64,000 bases of DNA from the NCBI GenBank assembly GCA_963744105.1, contig CAVUSJ010000006.1:434001-498000 (forward strand). The letters are read 5' to 3'. This stretch comes from DASUPK01 sp963744105. Its GTDB lineage: Bacteria > Actinomycetota > Thermoleophilia > Solirubrobacterales > 70-9. Both the position numbers and the translations under genes were made by a program. Below, piece after piece: positions 33,278-41,745 of the stretch (positions are counted from its first letter, which is position 1; each line of letters begins with the position of its first letter). A model generated the notes under the pieces. That model had not been told where the DNA came from and did not search any database. It saw nothing but the letters and a program-made list of their open reading frames with translations.

Positions 33278-33297
33278 CCACTTTGGACGAGAAGCAG
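33278..33297 (+). repeat. Oriented 3'-end hairpin, type B
   Basis: CTTTGGACGAGAAG with partial outer pairing, 29 bp after the stop of paralog 1. Confidence 0.65.
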
Positions 33298-33433
33298 CAG
33301 CTTTCGATCGCGGCCCACGGGTCTTGGCCGCGCCGCGATTGACAGCCGGCGCCATCCGGCGCTAGTTTCGGTCCCCGAACGGCGCGGCGAATCGTCGGCG
33401 CCGAATGGCTAGCCAGGGAAAGGGCAGCGTCAG

Positions 33434-34135
33434 ATGGGAAAGCTCGGCCGGTCTCTTCATTCGAGTGTCTTCGCGGCGACGGTCGTGGCCGCAACGCTCC
33501 TGGTACCGAATCTGGCGATGGCTGGAACCCTCGATCAGCAGCAACCCACCGTCGGCTCCATGGCGTTGAACGCTCACTCGATGCAGAGCGTCGCCCAAAC
33601 CTTCACGGCGGGCCTGACCGGCAAGCTCGACCAGGTCGATCTGAACCTCAATAAGAGCGGCACTCCCCCGGTTCCACTGACTGTCGAGCTTCGAGATGTC
33701 TCGGCTGGCCTCCCTGGCAGTGCGGTCCTTGCCAGCCAGAGCGTTCTGGCTTCAAGCGTTGTGGCGTTTCCCGGCTCTGGCTGGGTGTCGTTCGCCTTTC
33801 CCACGCCCGGGTCGGTGACCGCCGGGACTCAGTACGCGATCGTCGCCCAGAGCGCCGCCGTGTTCCCCGACACCTACGCCTGGAGCCAGGGCACCGGCAC
33901 CGACCCATATGCGGGAGGGGCGGCGTACTTCGCCTCTTCGTCACCTCCCACAACCGCCTGGATGCCTGTTCCTATCGGACCACCCGACTTTGCATTCAAG
34001 ACCTACGTGGTGCCCGCACCGCCACCGACCCCTCCGACCGGCCAGCGCGCCGCGGCGCTCAAGAAGTGCAAGAAGAAGCACTCAAAGAAGGCGCGGAAGA
34101 AGTGCCGTAAGAGGGCGCAGTTGCTGCCCGTCTAG
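33434..34135 (+). CDS. Secreted protein, tandem paralog 2
   Basis: 233 residues from ATG 33434. Signal peptide (VVAATLLVPNLAMAG) is followed by TLDQQQPTVGS...SVAQTFTAGLTGKLDQVDLNLNK, the same domain as paralog 1, and a tail RAAALKKCKKKHSKKARKKCRKR. The pair arose by tandem duplication with a B hairpin after each copy. The Lys/Cys tail may hold it to the envelope. Confidence 0.8.
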   Translation: MGKLGRSLHSSVFAATVVAATLLVPNLAMAGTLDQQQPTVGSMALNAHSMQSVAQTFTAGLTGKLDQVDLNLNKSGTPPVPLTVELRDVSAGLPGSAVLASQSVLASSVVAFPGSGWVSFAFPTPGSVTAGTQYAIVAQSAAVFPDTYAWSQGTGTDPYAGGAAYFASSSPPTTAWMPVPIGPPDFAFKTYVVPAPPPTPPTGQRAAALKKCKKKHSKKARKKCRKRAQLLPV

Positions 34136-34136
34136 C

Positions 34137-34166
34137 GGCTACTACTTTGGACGAAGAGCGCTAGCC
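34137..34166 (+). repeat. Oriented 3'-end hairpin, type B
   Basis: GGCTAC-TACTTTGGACGAAGAGCG-CTAGCC begins 2 bp after the stop of paralog 2; its far end overlaps the stop of the convergent recombinase gene. Confidence 0.6.
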
Positions 34167-34796
34167 GACCAGCGCGGCTGTCGCGGGAATGACCGGTGCC
34201 CGACGGCTGCGAACCGTCTCGATGATCTCGCAGCTGTCGATTCCTTGGAGGTAGATCGAAGTCACACCGAGGTTCGCGTGTCCGAGCTGACGCTGTATGA
34301 CGTTGATCGGAAGGCCCTCCCGCGCCATCTCGACCGCATGGGCATGACGCAGCTGGTGAGGAGCGAAGCGGCGTCTGACGCCAGCCTTCAACGCCCTCTC
34401 GTGGAGGGCTGTCCGCGCGTGCGAGCTCGACCAGGGTTGCCCGCAGCTTGATCCGGCGATGACACAGAAGAGCGGGCCGATCGGCAGCGACATGCGGGTC
34501 TCAAGCCAGGGACGAAGCTGCCCCCAGGCCCAATCGTCCATCCCGACCTCTCGGCGACGGCCACCCTTTCCCCGACGAACAATCAGAGAGCCGCGGGCGA
34601 TCTCGAGATCACCCTCGGTGAGCGCAAGCGCCTCGGAGATCCGTAGCCCGGCCCGCCAGAGGACAACGATCAGACCGCGAAGCCGCTGTCCGAATGGGCG
34701 ATCGCCGGCGGCCTTCATCACCGCGACTATCTCTTCGACACGGGGCGGGTCGGCTGGATAGCGGCGTCCCTTGTTGCCTGGCCTGACAGTGAGCAT
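34161..34796 (-). CDS. Tyrosine recombinase, catalytic domain only
   Basis: 211 residues from ATG 34794-34796 (MLTVRPGNKGRRYPAD). All catalytic residues are visible: Arg in AGLRISEALAL, Lys in RRGKGGRRREV, HQLRH (His, Arg), His in GHANLGVTS and Tyr in SIYLQ. The usual N-terminal SAM-like core-binding domain of about 90 residues is missing. The frame extends upstream without a plausible start, through a B-type hairpin at 34825, so the gene may be truncated or may be a naturally short recombinase. It lies in the middle of the hairpin-bearing region with hairpins at both ends. Confidence 0.85.
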   Translation of the reverse strand: MLTVRPGNKGRRYPADPPRVEEIVAVMKAAGDRPFGQRLRGLIVVLWRAGLRISEALALTEGDLEIARGSLIVRRGKGGRRREVGMDDWAWGQLRPWLETRMSLPIGPLFCVIAGSSCGQPWSSSHARTALHERALKAGVRRRFAPHQLRHAHAVEMAREGLPINVIQRQLGHANLGVTSIYLQGIDSCEIIETVRSRRAPVIPATAALVG

Positions 34797-34824
34797 CGTT
34801 CCTCCGTTCGTTCGGGAGAAAGGG

Positions 34825-34845
34825 ATGCTTCTCGTCCAAAGCGGC
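34825..34845 (-). repeat. Hairpin, type B (reverse)
   Basis: CTTCTCGTCCAAAG with outer GC pairs, 29 bp upstream of the recombinase start. One of the few copies not at a gene 3' end. Confidence 0.6.
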
Positions 34846-34965
34846 CATCTTCGGCAATCGCGGCGCGCTACGGGCGTAAGTCCCGTGGGAACCACCGAGA
34901 CAGGCGCGAACTTCGGCTGGCACGCTCCGGCGTGCGTGTTTCGGTGTTAGGGCTATGGAGGACCA

Positions 34966-35534
34966 ATGAGACGCCTACTGATCGCGGTTTTCGCTTCGTC
35001 GCTCTCCCTGGCGCTGATCGCGCCGGCAGCTCACGGTGCGACCGAGGTCCGGCACCTGACCCTGGATGGCACCGCTGCCGGTGGCCCGCCGGGGCCGACG
35101 CAGGGACAAGTCGAGCTGGGGATCGACTACCTCGTCAAGCATCGGAACGGACACACGAGGCTGGTCCCCCAGCGGGCTCGTTTGAGCCGGGCCCCGGCTT
35201 CGGAGGGGTGCCGGCAATCAAGATCACGAAGAAACGGTTCTCATACAGGTACACAGATACATGGGGGGGCGCCATTCAGGCCACGGTCCAGTTCGCCGGC
35301 CAGAAGATGTGGCAGGAAGGGACGAAATGGAGGGGTCAGGAGCCGAAGCCACCGGGCAAGAAGTTCTTCTGGAAGAGGGCGTCGGGGACCCTCAACATCA
35401 TCGACTATGACTACCTAGCGCCCGGGGGTCCCACGAACTGCACCACCAACGGCCCGAGGTCCTGGTCGGCACATCAGTGCAACGCGACAAGTACCGACCC
35501 CGTTTACCTCCCGCTCTGTAACCGAGGCTTCTGA
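34966..35534 (+). pseudogene. Secreted protein, frameshifted
   Basis: Frame 1 has a good signal peptide (RRLLIAVFASSLSLALIAPAAHG) and TEVRHLTLDGTAAGG...ELGIDYLVKHRNGHTRLVP. The downstream part, GSFEPGPGFGGVPAIKITKKRFSY to LPLCNRGF, is in another frame. The shift is at a five-C run (35166-35170). The joined protein would have about 188 residues. The fragment at 25026 is a paralog of its C-terminus. Family unknown; two Cys pairs likely form disulfides. Confidence 0.65.
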
Positions 35535-35567
35535 TCCATAAGCGGTTCCGGATGTCTCGGCGCAGTA

Positions 35568-35612
35568 CCGCTTTCCATGCAAAGCAGAATTACTGCTTTT
35601 CGTCCAAAGCAG
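35568..35612 (-). repeat. Oriented 3'-end hairpins, types A and B (reverse)
   Basis: 35568-35587 contains CTTTCCATGCAAAG (A reversed) and 35593-35612 contains CTTTTCGTCCAAAG (B reversed). Both are oriented with the minus-strand ELWxxDGT gene that ends at 35666. Confidence 0.7.
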
Positions 35613-35665
35613 CACTTGTTGCGACGCCCTCCGGGCCCGCACCTGCGGCTACTACCCGAGGAGTC

Positions 35666-37081
35666 CTACCCCTTCTTGCACGTCCCCTTGGCCGCCTTGC
35701 ACGGCTTTGGTCCGGCCCTCCACAGCTCCCTGCCGTGTCTGCGCTCCTTGGCGGTGAAGAAGAGGCTGGCGCCGACTGCGGTGAGCTGCTGCGGGTGGCT
35801 GCTGGCAGTGCCGCGGCGGATGTCCCTGACCACCTTCGTCCCCTTGCGGGTTCCGTCGCTTTGCCAGAGCTCCTGGCCGTGCTTCTCGTCGGTGCCGACG
35901 AAGTAGAGCGTGCCCTTGGCGGCGGTCAGCGACCCGGCGGAGAGGTGGCCGGGGCCCCGGACGAGCTTCGTTCCTCGGGGGGTGCCGTCGCTTCGCCAGA
36001 GCCCTCCCCCGGCGGTGAAGTAGAGCTTGCCCCTGAAGGGGGCGAGGTCGCCGTCGATGCCGAAATTGCGTTTGAGATTGATCCGCTTGACCATGGTCGT
36101 CCCCGCCTCGGTGCCGTCGCTTCGCCACAGCTCATTCGGGACGGGGCCGGTCTCCGACGAGAGGAAGTAGAGGATGCCGTTGGCCTCGGTGAAGCAGCAG
36201 GGCAGATAGATATAGACGGAATTGACGTCCTTGACCATGGTCGTGCCGGCTTCGGTGCCGTCGCTTCGCCACAGCGCGGGGCCGTGGACGCCATCGTCGC
36301 CGCGGAAGTAGAGGGCGCCGTTGAAGTCGGTGAGGTACTCAAGGCTGCCGACGAACTGCTGCTTGACCAGGCTCGTCCCCGCCTCGGTGCCGTCGCTTCG
36401 CCACAGCCCCGAGACGCTGCCGTCGTCGCCGTTGAAGAAGAGGGTGCCGGCGACGTCGGTGAGGTAGGCGGCGCCGATCTCCTTGACCACGGTGGTCCCC
36501 GCCTCGGTGCCGTCGCTTCGCCACAGCTCCCTATGAGTCCCGTCGCTGGCAACTAAGAAGAGGGTGCCGTTGACGTTAGTGAGGTAGCCGGGTCCGCCGG
36601 AGGCGGGACCGGGGTTGATGTCCTTGACCATCCTGGTCCCCCGCGCCGTGCCGTCGCTTCGCCAGAGCTCGTGGCCGTGGACGCCGTCGTCGGCGCTGAA
36701 GTAGAGGATGCCGTTGACGCCGGTGGCCCCGTAGATGTTGCTCGAGCCCGGCCCGGGGTTGACGTCCTTGACCATCCTCGTCCCCTTGCGGGTGCCGTCG
36801 CTTCGCCACAGCTCATAGCCGTGCACGCCGTCGTCGACGCTGAGATAGAGGATTCCGTTGACGCCGGTCAGCAGCTCCCCGACGTAAGGGGCAATGTCGC
36901 AGCCGCATTCGCCGGTCGGGCCGCTGCTGCTGCCGGAGCGACCCGGATGAATGTCCTTGACCAGCACGGCCCCGCGGTTCGCGGCCGCCTGGGCGCCTGA
37001 GGTCGACAGGAGCATTGCGCCGGCGGCGAGCAGCAGGGCGAGCCACGCGAGCCTCCGTGGCTGGTGGATTGAGAGCTTCAT
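35666..37081 (-). CDS. Secreted ELWxxDGT-repeat protein
   Basis: 471 residues. Signal peptide 1-33 (ending AQAAA) is followed by eight repeats of about 48 residues with the core ELWRSDGTxxGTxxVKDI. A ninth is partial at the C-terminus (ELWRAGPKPCKAAK). Between cores runs GVNGILYFSADDGVHG. This is the ELWxxDGT repeat family, predicted beta-propeller-like surface proteins of unknown ligand. The repeats make the DNA internally repetitive (GTGCCGTCGCTTCGCCA recurs). Confidence 0.9.
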   Translation of the reverse strand: MKLSIHQPRRLAWLALLLAAGAMLLSTSGAQAAANRGAVLVKDIHPGRSGSSSGPTGECGCDIAPYVGELLTGVNGILYLSVDDGVHGYELWRSDGTRKGTRMVKDVNPGPGSSNIYGATGVNGILYFSADDGVHGHELWRSDGTARGTRMVKDINPGPASGGPGYLTNVNGTLFLVASDGTHRELWRSDGTEAGTTVVKEIGAAYLTDVAGTLFFNGDDGSVSGLWRSDGTEAGTSLVKQQFVGSLEYLTDFNGALYFRGDDGVHGPALWRSDGTEAGTTMVKDVNSVYIYLPCCFTEANGILYFLSSETGPVPNELWRSDGTEAGTTMVKRINLKRNFGIDGDLAPFRGKLYFTAGGGLWRSDGTPRGTKLVRGPGHLSAGSLTAAKGTLYFVGTDEKHGQELWQSDGTRKGTKVVRDIRRGTASSHPQQLTAVGASLFFTAKERRHGRELWRAGPKPCKAAKGTCKKG

Positions 37082-37210
37082 GCAACACCCTCCATGGCCT
37101 GTATCACGCTAACCCGCCGAATCGCCCTTCGGATCGGTGTTCGCCGACTGCCCCTCCTCGGTGGGAACTACTGAGTCCGGGCTCGCCTCTGGAGCGGCCC
37201 GGACCGAACC

Positions 37211-37232
37211 GCTCCTTTCCATGCAAAGCAGC
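37211..37232 (-). repeat. Oriented 3'-end hairpin, type A (reverse)
   Basis: GCTC-CTTTCCATGCAAAG-CAGC, 76 bp beyond the stop of the minus-strand propeller gene and in its orientation. Confidence 0.7.
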
Positions 37233-37307
37233 ACTCCTGTGGGCCCGCGGAGCCGCGGCTCCAATGCGCGGCAAGGCCATCGCGTAACGCAGCAGCCGCT
37301 TCGGCGG

Positions 37308-38465
37308 TCAACCCGGCGGTCGTGCTTTGGGGAATTGCCGCAGCAGCGAATGGGGTGGCGCGAGATCAAGGCCATCGGGATCGTTCAGGTATCCAGGGCC
37401 TCGACCGGGTCGACCTGTGTGGCCGTACTGCCAGACGATCTGATTGGTCCGCGGATTGACCACGATCACCCGGTCGTTGTCATCGTCGTTGGCAAGGACG
37501 TCCCCGTTGGGGAGCGGCAGAGCGAGCGAAGGCTTATCGAGTGCGTGTCTGCCCTTGGGGGCATATCGCCATTTCAGGCGTCCATGGAGATCGAACATTT
37601 CGATGGTGCCCGGATGGACGTAGTCGGCGCTCAGAAGGAGACCCGGCTTGACCTCGTTCGTGTCCGAGGGGTAGCTGAAACCCGGTGGGTGAGTGGCGCT
37701 GATCAGCTTCCCAGATGGGGCCAGCAGGTCGATCCAATCCCCGCTGATCTCGGTGACGACTGTCGCGCCACTGGAGGTTGGGAAGGCCCCATTGGGGCTG
37801 GCGAAGGACAGCGGTGGGTTGTGGATGCACAGTCCGGTCGATCCGAGCTGGCGCACCGGAGCATGGGAGGGCGGGTGGAGAATGACTAAACGGCAGTTCT
37901 TGATGTCGGCGCTGAGGATCGTGCCGCCCGCCATCGGGATAGCGTCGTCGGGATTGTTGAGCCGGTTCGGCGTCGCCCCGGGAACTCCTGGACGCCCATA
38001 GCGGTAGACAATTCTGTGGCGGCGAACATCGATGACGCTGATCACGAAGTCGTCCTCCTGGGTGGCGACCACAAACTGTCCGCTGGGATCGAAGAAGGCG
38101 TCGTCAGGGGACTTGAACGTCTGGCCGGGAAGCAGATCACCGGGGCGAGGGAACTGCCAGACGACATGGCCGGAGGGATCCAGCTCTAGTAGGCGGTTGT
38201 TGCCGCGATCGGCGATCAGGAGGTCGCCCGGCAGGACCGATGGGTCGGACCCTGGACGGGTGAGGGCGCGGTTGTCGGAAGATGGGCCGTGTCCCTGGTG
38301 GGTTCCGCTCAAGAGCAAGACCACCAATAGGCCGGTCGGGAGTAACACGATCAGACCTGCCGTCAAGCGGCGCCGCCGAAAACGGCGCCGGCGCTCAAGC
38401 CGACGACGATCGAGCCGCCGACGCTGCCGCAGCCGGTCGGGGAGGTTGGGCTGCGAGGAGGTCAC
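37308..38465 (-). CDS. Membrane-anchored NHL/PQQ-like beta-propeller protein
   Basis: 385 residues. The very basic head (RQRRRLDRRRLERRRRF) and one helix (LTAGLIVLLPTGLLVVLLL) indicate a signal anchor. The rest is a propeller with repeats such as DLLIADRGNNRLLELDPSGHVVWQF and DVLANDDDNDRVIVVNPRTNQIVWQYG. Arylsulfotransferase-like or lactonase propellers look similar, but no catalytic set is seen. Its GTG overlaps the stop of the zinc-ribbon gene (GTGA), so it is the third gene of a coupled operon. Confidence 0.82.
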   Translation of the reverse strand: MTSSQPNLPDRLRQRRRLDRRRLERRRRFRRRRLTAGLIVLLPTGLLVVLLLSGTHQGHGPSSDNRALTRPGSDPSVLPGDLLIADRGNNRLLELDPSGHVVWQFPRPGDLLPGQTFKSPDDAFFDPSGQFVVATQEDDFVISVIDVRRHRIVYRYGRPGVPGATPNRLNNPDDAIPMAGGTILSADIKNCRLVILHPPSHAPVRQLGSTGLCIHNPPLSFASPNGAFPTSSGATVVTEISGDWIDLLAPSGKLISATHPPGFSYPSDTNEVKPGLLLSADYVHPGTIEMFDLHGRLKWRYAPKGRHALDKPSLALPLPNGDVLANDDDNDRVIVVNPRTNQIVWQYGHTGRPGRGPGYLNDPDGLDLAPPHSLLRQFPKARPPG

Positions 38466-38788
38466 CTTTGCTGGTCCGCTTCACAATGGGACAGCGCGGC
38501 CTGAAATGACCGGAACGGACACTCCGTCCCAGGACTTGCCGGGGGCGAAAACACGGTCGAGAGGCGGTTCGTCAGCAAAGTCCAGGTGGCTGGGATGAGT
38601 CGGTCAGCGGACGAGGCCAAGCTCACGACCCCCGCGCACTCCTGGCAAATGTCGGCGGAGTGCATCCGGCCCGGGACAAAGCGCTGCTCGCAGAATCGGC
38701 ACTGGCGTAGCACCCGCTCTCGCTCCCCGCGAGCCCGCTCCACGGCGCGCTCAAGCCGCCCTTCATCCTCACTCGGCGCGAGATGCAC
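38462..38788 (-). CDS. Small zinc-ribbon protein
   Basis: 108 residues from GTG 38786-38788. A charged helix (EGRLERAVERARGERERVLR) is followed by CRFCEQRFVPGRMHSADICQECAG, a four-Cys zinc ribbon. The C-terminal half has no recognised fold. The start overlaps the upstream stop (TAGTG) and its own stop overlaps the propeller start, which supports its reality. Confidence 0.65.
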   Translation of the reverse strand: MHLAPSEDEGRLERAVERARGERERVLRQCRFCEQRFVPGRMHSADICQECAGVVSLASSADRLIPATWTLLTNRLSTVFSPPASPGTECPFRSFQAALSHCEADQQR

Positions 38789-39048
38789 TACTGCGCGCAG
38801 CCCGAACTCGGGCTTGCCGGGGCTGGGCCAGTCACGTCTATCCAGCCGACGAACACCCCGACGTCCGCGATCACCGCTCCAACGGTATCCGGAGCATCAC
38901 GCCACAGACCATCCTCATGCGGTGACAGACCACTGCCCTCAAGGGCAAGTTGCCAGAGTGCCTCGTCCACCTTGAGCGGCGTCTCCTGACCCCAGCGAAT
39001 CGGTGCCCCATATGGTCTGGACGAGCCGGCGCAGGCTTGCACTCCCAA
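38788..39048 (-). CDS. Small unknown protein, first gene of coupled trio
   Basis: Up to 86 residues. LKVDEALWQLALEGSGLSPHEDGLWRDAPDTVGAVIADVGVFVGWIDVTG is the compact part. The start may be ATG at 39046-39048 or further in. No family recognised. Its stop overlaps the zinc-ribbon GTG. Confidence 0.5.
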   Translation of the reverse strand: MGVQACAGSSRPYGAPIRWGQETPLKVDEALWQLALEGSGLSPHEDGLWRDAPDTVGAVIADVGVFVGWIDVTGPAPASPSSGCAQ

Positions 39049-39118
39049 GAGCTAGCGTCAACCTCACTAATTGGCGGGTCTGAGCCTAGAGGCCCGCTCG
39101 TGAGCGCTTCCCAAACGT

Positions 39119-39138
39119 CTGCTTTCCATGCAAAGGAG
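39119..39138 (-). repeat. Hairpin, type A (reverse)
   Basis: CTG-CTTTCCATGCAAAG-GAG; outer pairing is weaker. It lies 70 bp upstream of the coupled trio and 77 bp before the next plus-strand gene, so not at an intact 3' end. Confidence 0.6.
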
Positions 39139-39214
39139 CACCTACTCGGATGACGCCCCGCCGAACTTGTCCCGCCGCCGTAGAATCGCCTCGTTCCCGA
39201 GATAAGGAGCGTCC

Positions 39215-39628
39215 ATGCCAGCAGCAAAGAAGACGCCTGAGCGCACACGTGCGTCGGCAGATGCCACTAAGAGGCGCGCGGAGGCCGCGCTGAAACGTGC
39301 AGGCGGTTCGCTCGACGAGGCCCAGCAGGCGCTGTCCGACCTACAGAAGGACCTGGGACGGGGTAGGCACGACATGATCCGCAACCTGCAGCAGCTGGTG
39401 AAGAATCAGCGCCGCGATTTGGGCAAGCTGAACCGCGCGCTCTCGGCCGACCTGCGCAGGCTTCAAAGAGCGCTGACCGAGGAGCCGCCCGCCCGGACGA
39501 AGGGCGCTACCCCCAGCACAAAGGGCAAGACCGCCCGTGCAAAGGCTCGGCCGACCCGCGCAAAGGCCACCAGGACCCGTGCAAAGAGCGGCTCGTCCCG
39601 CGCGAAGGGCACGACCAAACGGCCCTAG
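39215..39628 (+). CDS. Histone H1-like basic protein
   Basis: 137 residues. The N-terminal two thirds are a charged coiled-coil-like helix (SLDEAQQALSDLQKDLGRGRHDMIRNLQQLVKNQRRDLGKL). The C-terminus is a low-complexity tail of RAKATRTRAKSGSSRAK type. Such Ala/Lys/Arg tails bind DNA non-specifically in bacterial H1-like proteins; a nucleoid role is inferred. ATAAGGAG gives a good ribosome site. Confidence 0.75.
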   Translation: MPAAKKTPERTRASADATKRRAEAALKRAGGSLDEAQQALSDLQKDLGRGRHDMIRNLQQLVKNQRRDLGKLNRALSADLRRLQRALTEEPPARTKGATPSTKGKTARAKARPTRAKATRTRAKSGSSRAKGTTKRP

Positions 39629-39724
39629 GGATCGACGACGGGCACACACGCCCTCGTCTTCCGCGCATCATCCCTTCCTGGACCGCGGCAGCGGGCACCC
39701 CTCGACTTGGTGTCATGCCGGACC

Positions 39725-39746
39725 GCTGCTTTGCATGGAAAGGAGC
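39725..39746 (+). repeat. Oriented 3'-end hairpin, type A
   Basis: GCTG-CTTTGCATGGAAAG-GAGC, 96 bp after the stop of the histone-like gene. Confidence 0.65.
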
Positions 39747-39909
39747 ACTTCTGCTTTCACGCAAGAGAATGCGCCCGGCGCGTTGCCGGTCTCACGCCTC
39801 CTTCGCAGGATCCGCGCGTGTCGAGTCGGTCCCGCCAACCGGGCCAGGGACGGGGCGGCCCGGGCCCCTATCTACACTCGGTGTGGGGCTCGGGCAGTCG
39901 AGTTCAATA

Positions 39910-41745
39910 GTGACAAGCAAGTCCATCGAAGAGAAGGAACGCGTCGTCATCCGCTTTGCGGGTGACTCTGGCGATGGCATCCAGCTCTCCGGCAACTTGT
40001 TCGCGGCCGAGACGGCCTTAATCGGCAACGACCTGGTCACCTTGCCGGACTTCCCGGCCGAGATTCGCGCGCCGGCCGGGACACTCGCCGGCGTCTCGGC
40101 TTTCCAGATCCACTTCGCTTCGCGCGAGATTCTCACACCGGGGGGCCGCCCGAATGTGTTGGTGGCGATGAACCCGGCGGCGCTTAAGGTGAATCTGGCC
40201 GAGCTCGAACCGGGCGGGATCGTGATCGCCAACGAGGACGGCTTCACGAAGGGCAATCTGGGCAAGGCCCACTACAACGAGAACCCGCTCGAGGACGGGT
40301 CGCTGGACGGCTACCAGGTGTTCCGGGTGCCGATGACGTCGATGACCGTTCGCGCCACCGAGGGGATCGACGAGATCAGCTCCCGGGATGCGGCCCGCTC
40401 CAAGAACTTCTTCGCGCTCGGTCTCGTCTCCTGGATGTACGGACGGCCCACTGATCCGACGGTGCGCTGGATCGAGAAGAAGTTCGAGGAGAAGCCCCCG
40501 ATCCGTGACGCCAACCTCGCTGCCTTCCGGGCGGGCTACAACTTCGGCGAGACCGCCGAGCTCCTCCAGGTCAGCTACCACGTGAAGGCCGCGCCCGCCG
40601 AGCCGGGCACCTACCGCGCGATCAACGGGACATCCGCCGCCGCGCTTGGGCTGATCGCCGCCAGCGTCCGCAGCGGCCTGCCGCTGTTCCTCGCTAGCTA
40701 CCCGATTACGCCAGCCTCTGAGCTCCTCCACGAGCTCTCCCGCCAGCGCCGCTTCGGGGTGAGGACCGTGCAGGCCGAGGACGAGATCGCGGCCGCCAAC
40801 ATGGCCCTCGGCGCCTCCTTCGGGGGTCATCTGGGTGTTACGGCGACCAGTGGGCCTGGAATGGACCTGAAGGCTGAGACGATCGGCCTGGCCGTCGCCC
40901 TCGAGCTGCCATTGCTGGTGATCGACGTCCAGCGGGCCGGCCCCTCGACGGGGATGCCGACCAAGACCGAGGCGGCCGATTTGCTCACGGCGATGTACGG
41001 CCGCCACGGGGAGTCACCCCTGCCGATCGTCGCTGCGTCGACGCCGGCCGACTGCTTCGACTCGGCACTCGAGGCGGCGCGGATCGCGGTCACCTACCGG
41101 ACGCCGGTGATCCTCCTCTCCGACACCTTCCTGGCGAACTCCTCGGAACCCTGGCGCCTGCCGGACGTAGCAGAGCTGCCCGAGATTGATCCTGCCTTCG
41201 CGAGCGAGGCGGACGCTGGCGCCTTCCAGCCCTATGTCCGCGACTCCCGCGGGGCCCGTCCCTGGGCCCTGCCCGGCACCCCGGGCCTCGCCCACGTGAT
41301 CGGCGGCCTCGAGAAGGAGGACGTCACGGGCGAGATCAGCTACGAGCCCGATAACCACGCCCGCATGACCGAGCTTCGCGCCGCCAAGGTCGCGGGCATT
41401 GCCGACGAGATCGGCGAGCTCGTCGCGGACGACCCCGACGGCGCCGACCTCCTGGTGCTGGGCTGGGGGTCGAGCTACGGCGCGATCACCGGGGCCGCCA
41501 GGCGGGTTCGCCGCCGGGGCGGTCGCGTCGCCTGCGCCCACCTGCGTCACCTGAACCCGCTGCCGCCCAACACCGGGGAGCTGCTGCGCTCTTACGAGAA
41601 GGTGTTGATCCCGGAGACGAACAGCGGCCAGCTCTGGAGGATCATCCGGGCCGAGTTCCTGGTCGACGCCCTCCGCTTCAACAAGGTCGAGGGGCTGCCG
41701 ATCTTCGCCGAGGAGCTCGATGAGGTGATCAGCGCGCACCTATGA
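39910..41745 (+). CDS. korA: 2-oxoacid:ferredoxin oxidoreductase, alpha (gamma-alpha fused) subunit
   Basis: 611 residues from GTG 39910. The N-terminal gamma domain (RFAGDSGDGIQLSGNLFAAE, about 10-190) is fused to the pyrimidine-binding alpha domain (SAAALGLIAASVRSGLPLFLASYPITPASELLHEL). YPITP and the QAEDEIAAANMALGASFGG region are family signatures. With KorB it decarboxylates a 2-oxoacid, probably 2-oxoglutarate, to its CoA ester while reducing ferredoxin. Its stop overlaps the korB ATG (ATGA). Actinobacterial KorAB lacks a delta ferredoxin subunit, as here. Confidence 0.93.
   Translation: MTSKSIEEKERVVIRFAGDSGDGIQLSGNLFAAETALIGNDLVTLPDFPAEIRAPAGTLAGVSAFQIHFASREILTPGGRPNVLVAMNPAALKVNLAELEPGGIVIANEDGFTKGNLGKAHYNENPLEDGSLDGYQVFRVPMTSMTVRATEGIDEISSRDAARSKNFFALGLVSWMYGRPTDPTVRWIEKKFEEKPPIRDANLAAFRAGYNFGETAELLQVSYHVKAAPAEPGTYRAINGTSAAALGLIAASVRSGLPLFLASYPITPASELLHELSRQRRFGVRTVQAEDEIAAANMALGASFGGHLGVTATSGPGMDLKAETIGLAVALELPLLVIDVQRAGPSTGMPTKTEAADLLTAMYGRHGESPLPIVAASTPADCFDSALEAARIAVTYRTPVILLSDTFLANSSEPWRLPDVAELPEIDPAFASEADAGAFQPYVRDSRGARPWALPGTPGLAHVIGGLEKEDVTGEISYEPDNHARMTELRAAKVAGIADEIGELVADDPDGADLLVLGWGSSYGAITGAARRVRRRGGRVACAHLRHLNPLPPNTGELLRSYEKVLIPETNSGQLWRIIRAEFLVDALRFNKVEGLPIFAEELDEVISAHL

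Noticed and set aside
35960..36840. Repeated DNA GTGCCGTCGCTTCGCCA as a mobile repeat
   Set aside because: It is simply the coding sequence of the ELWxxDGT protein repeats.
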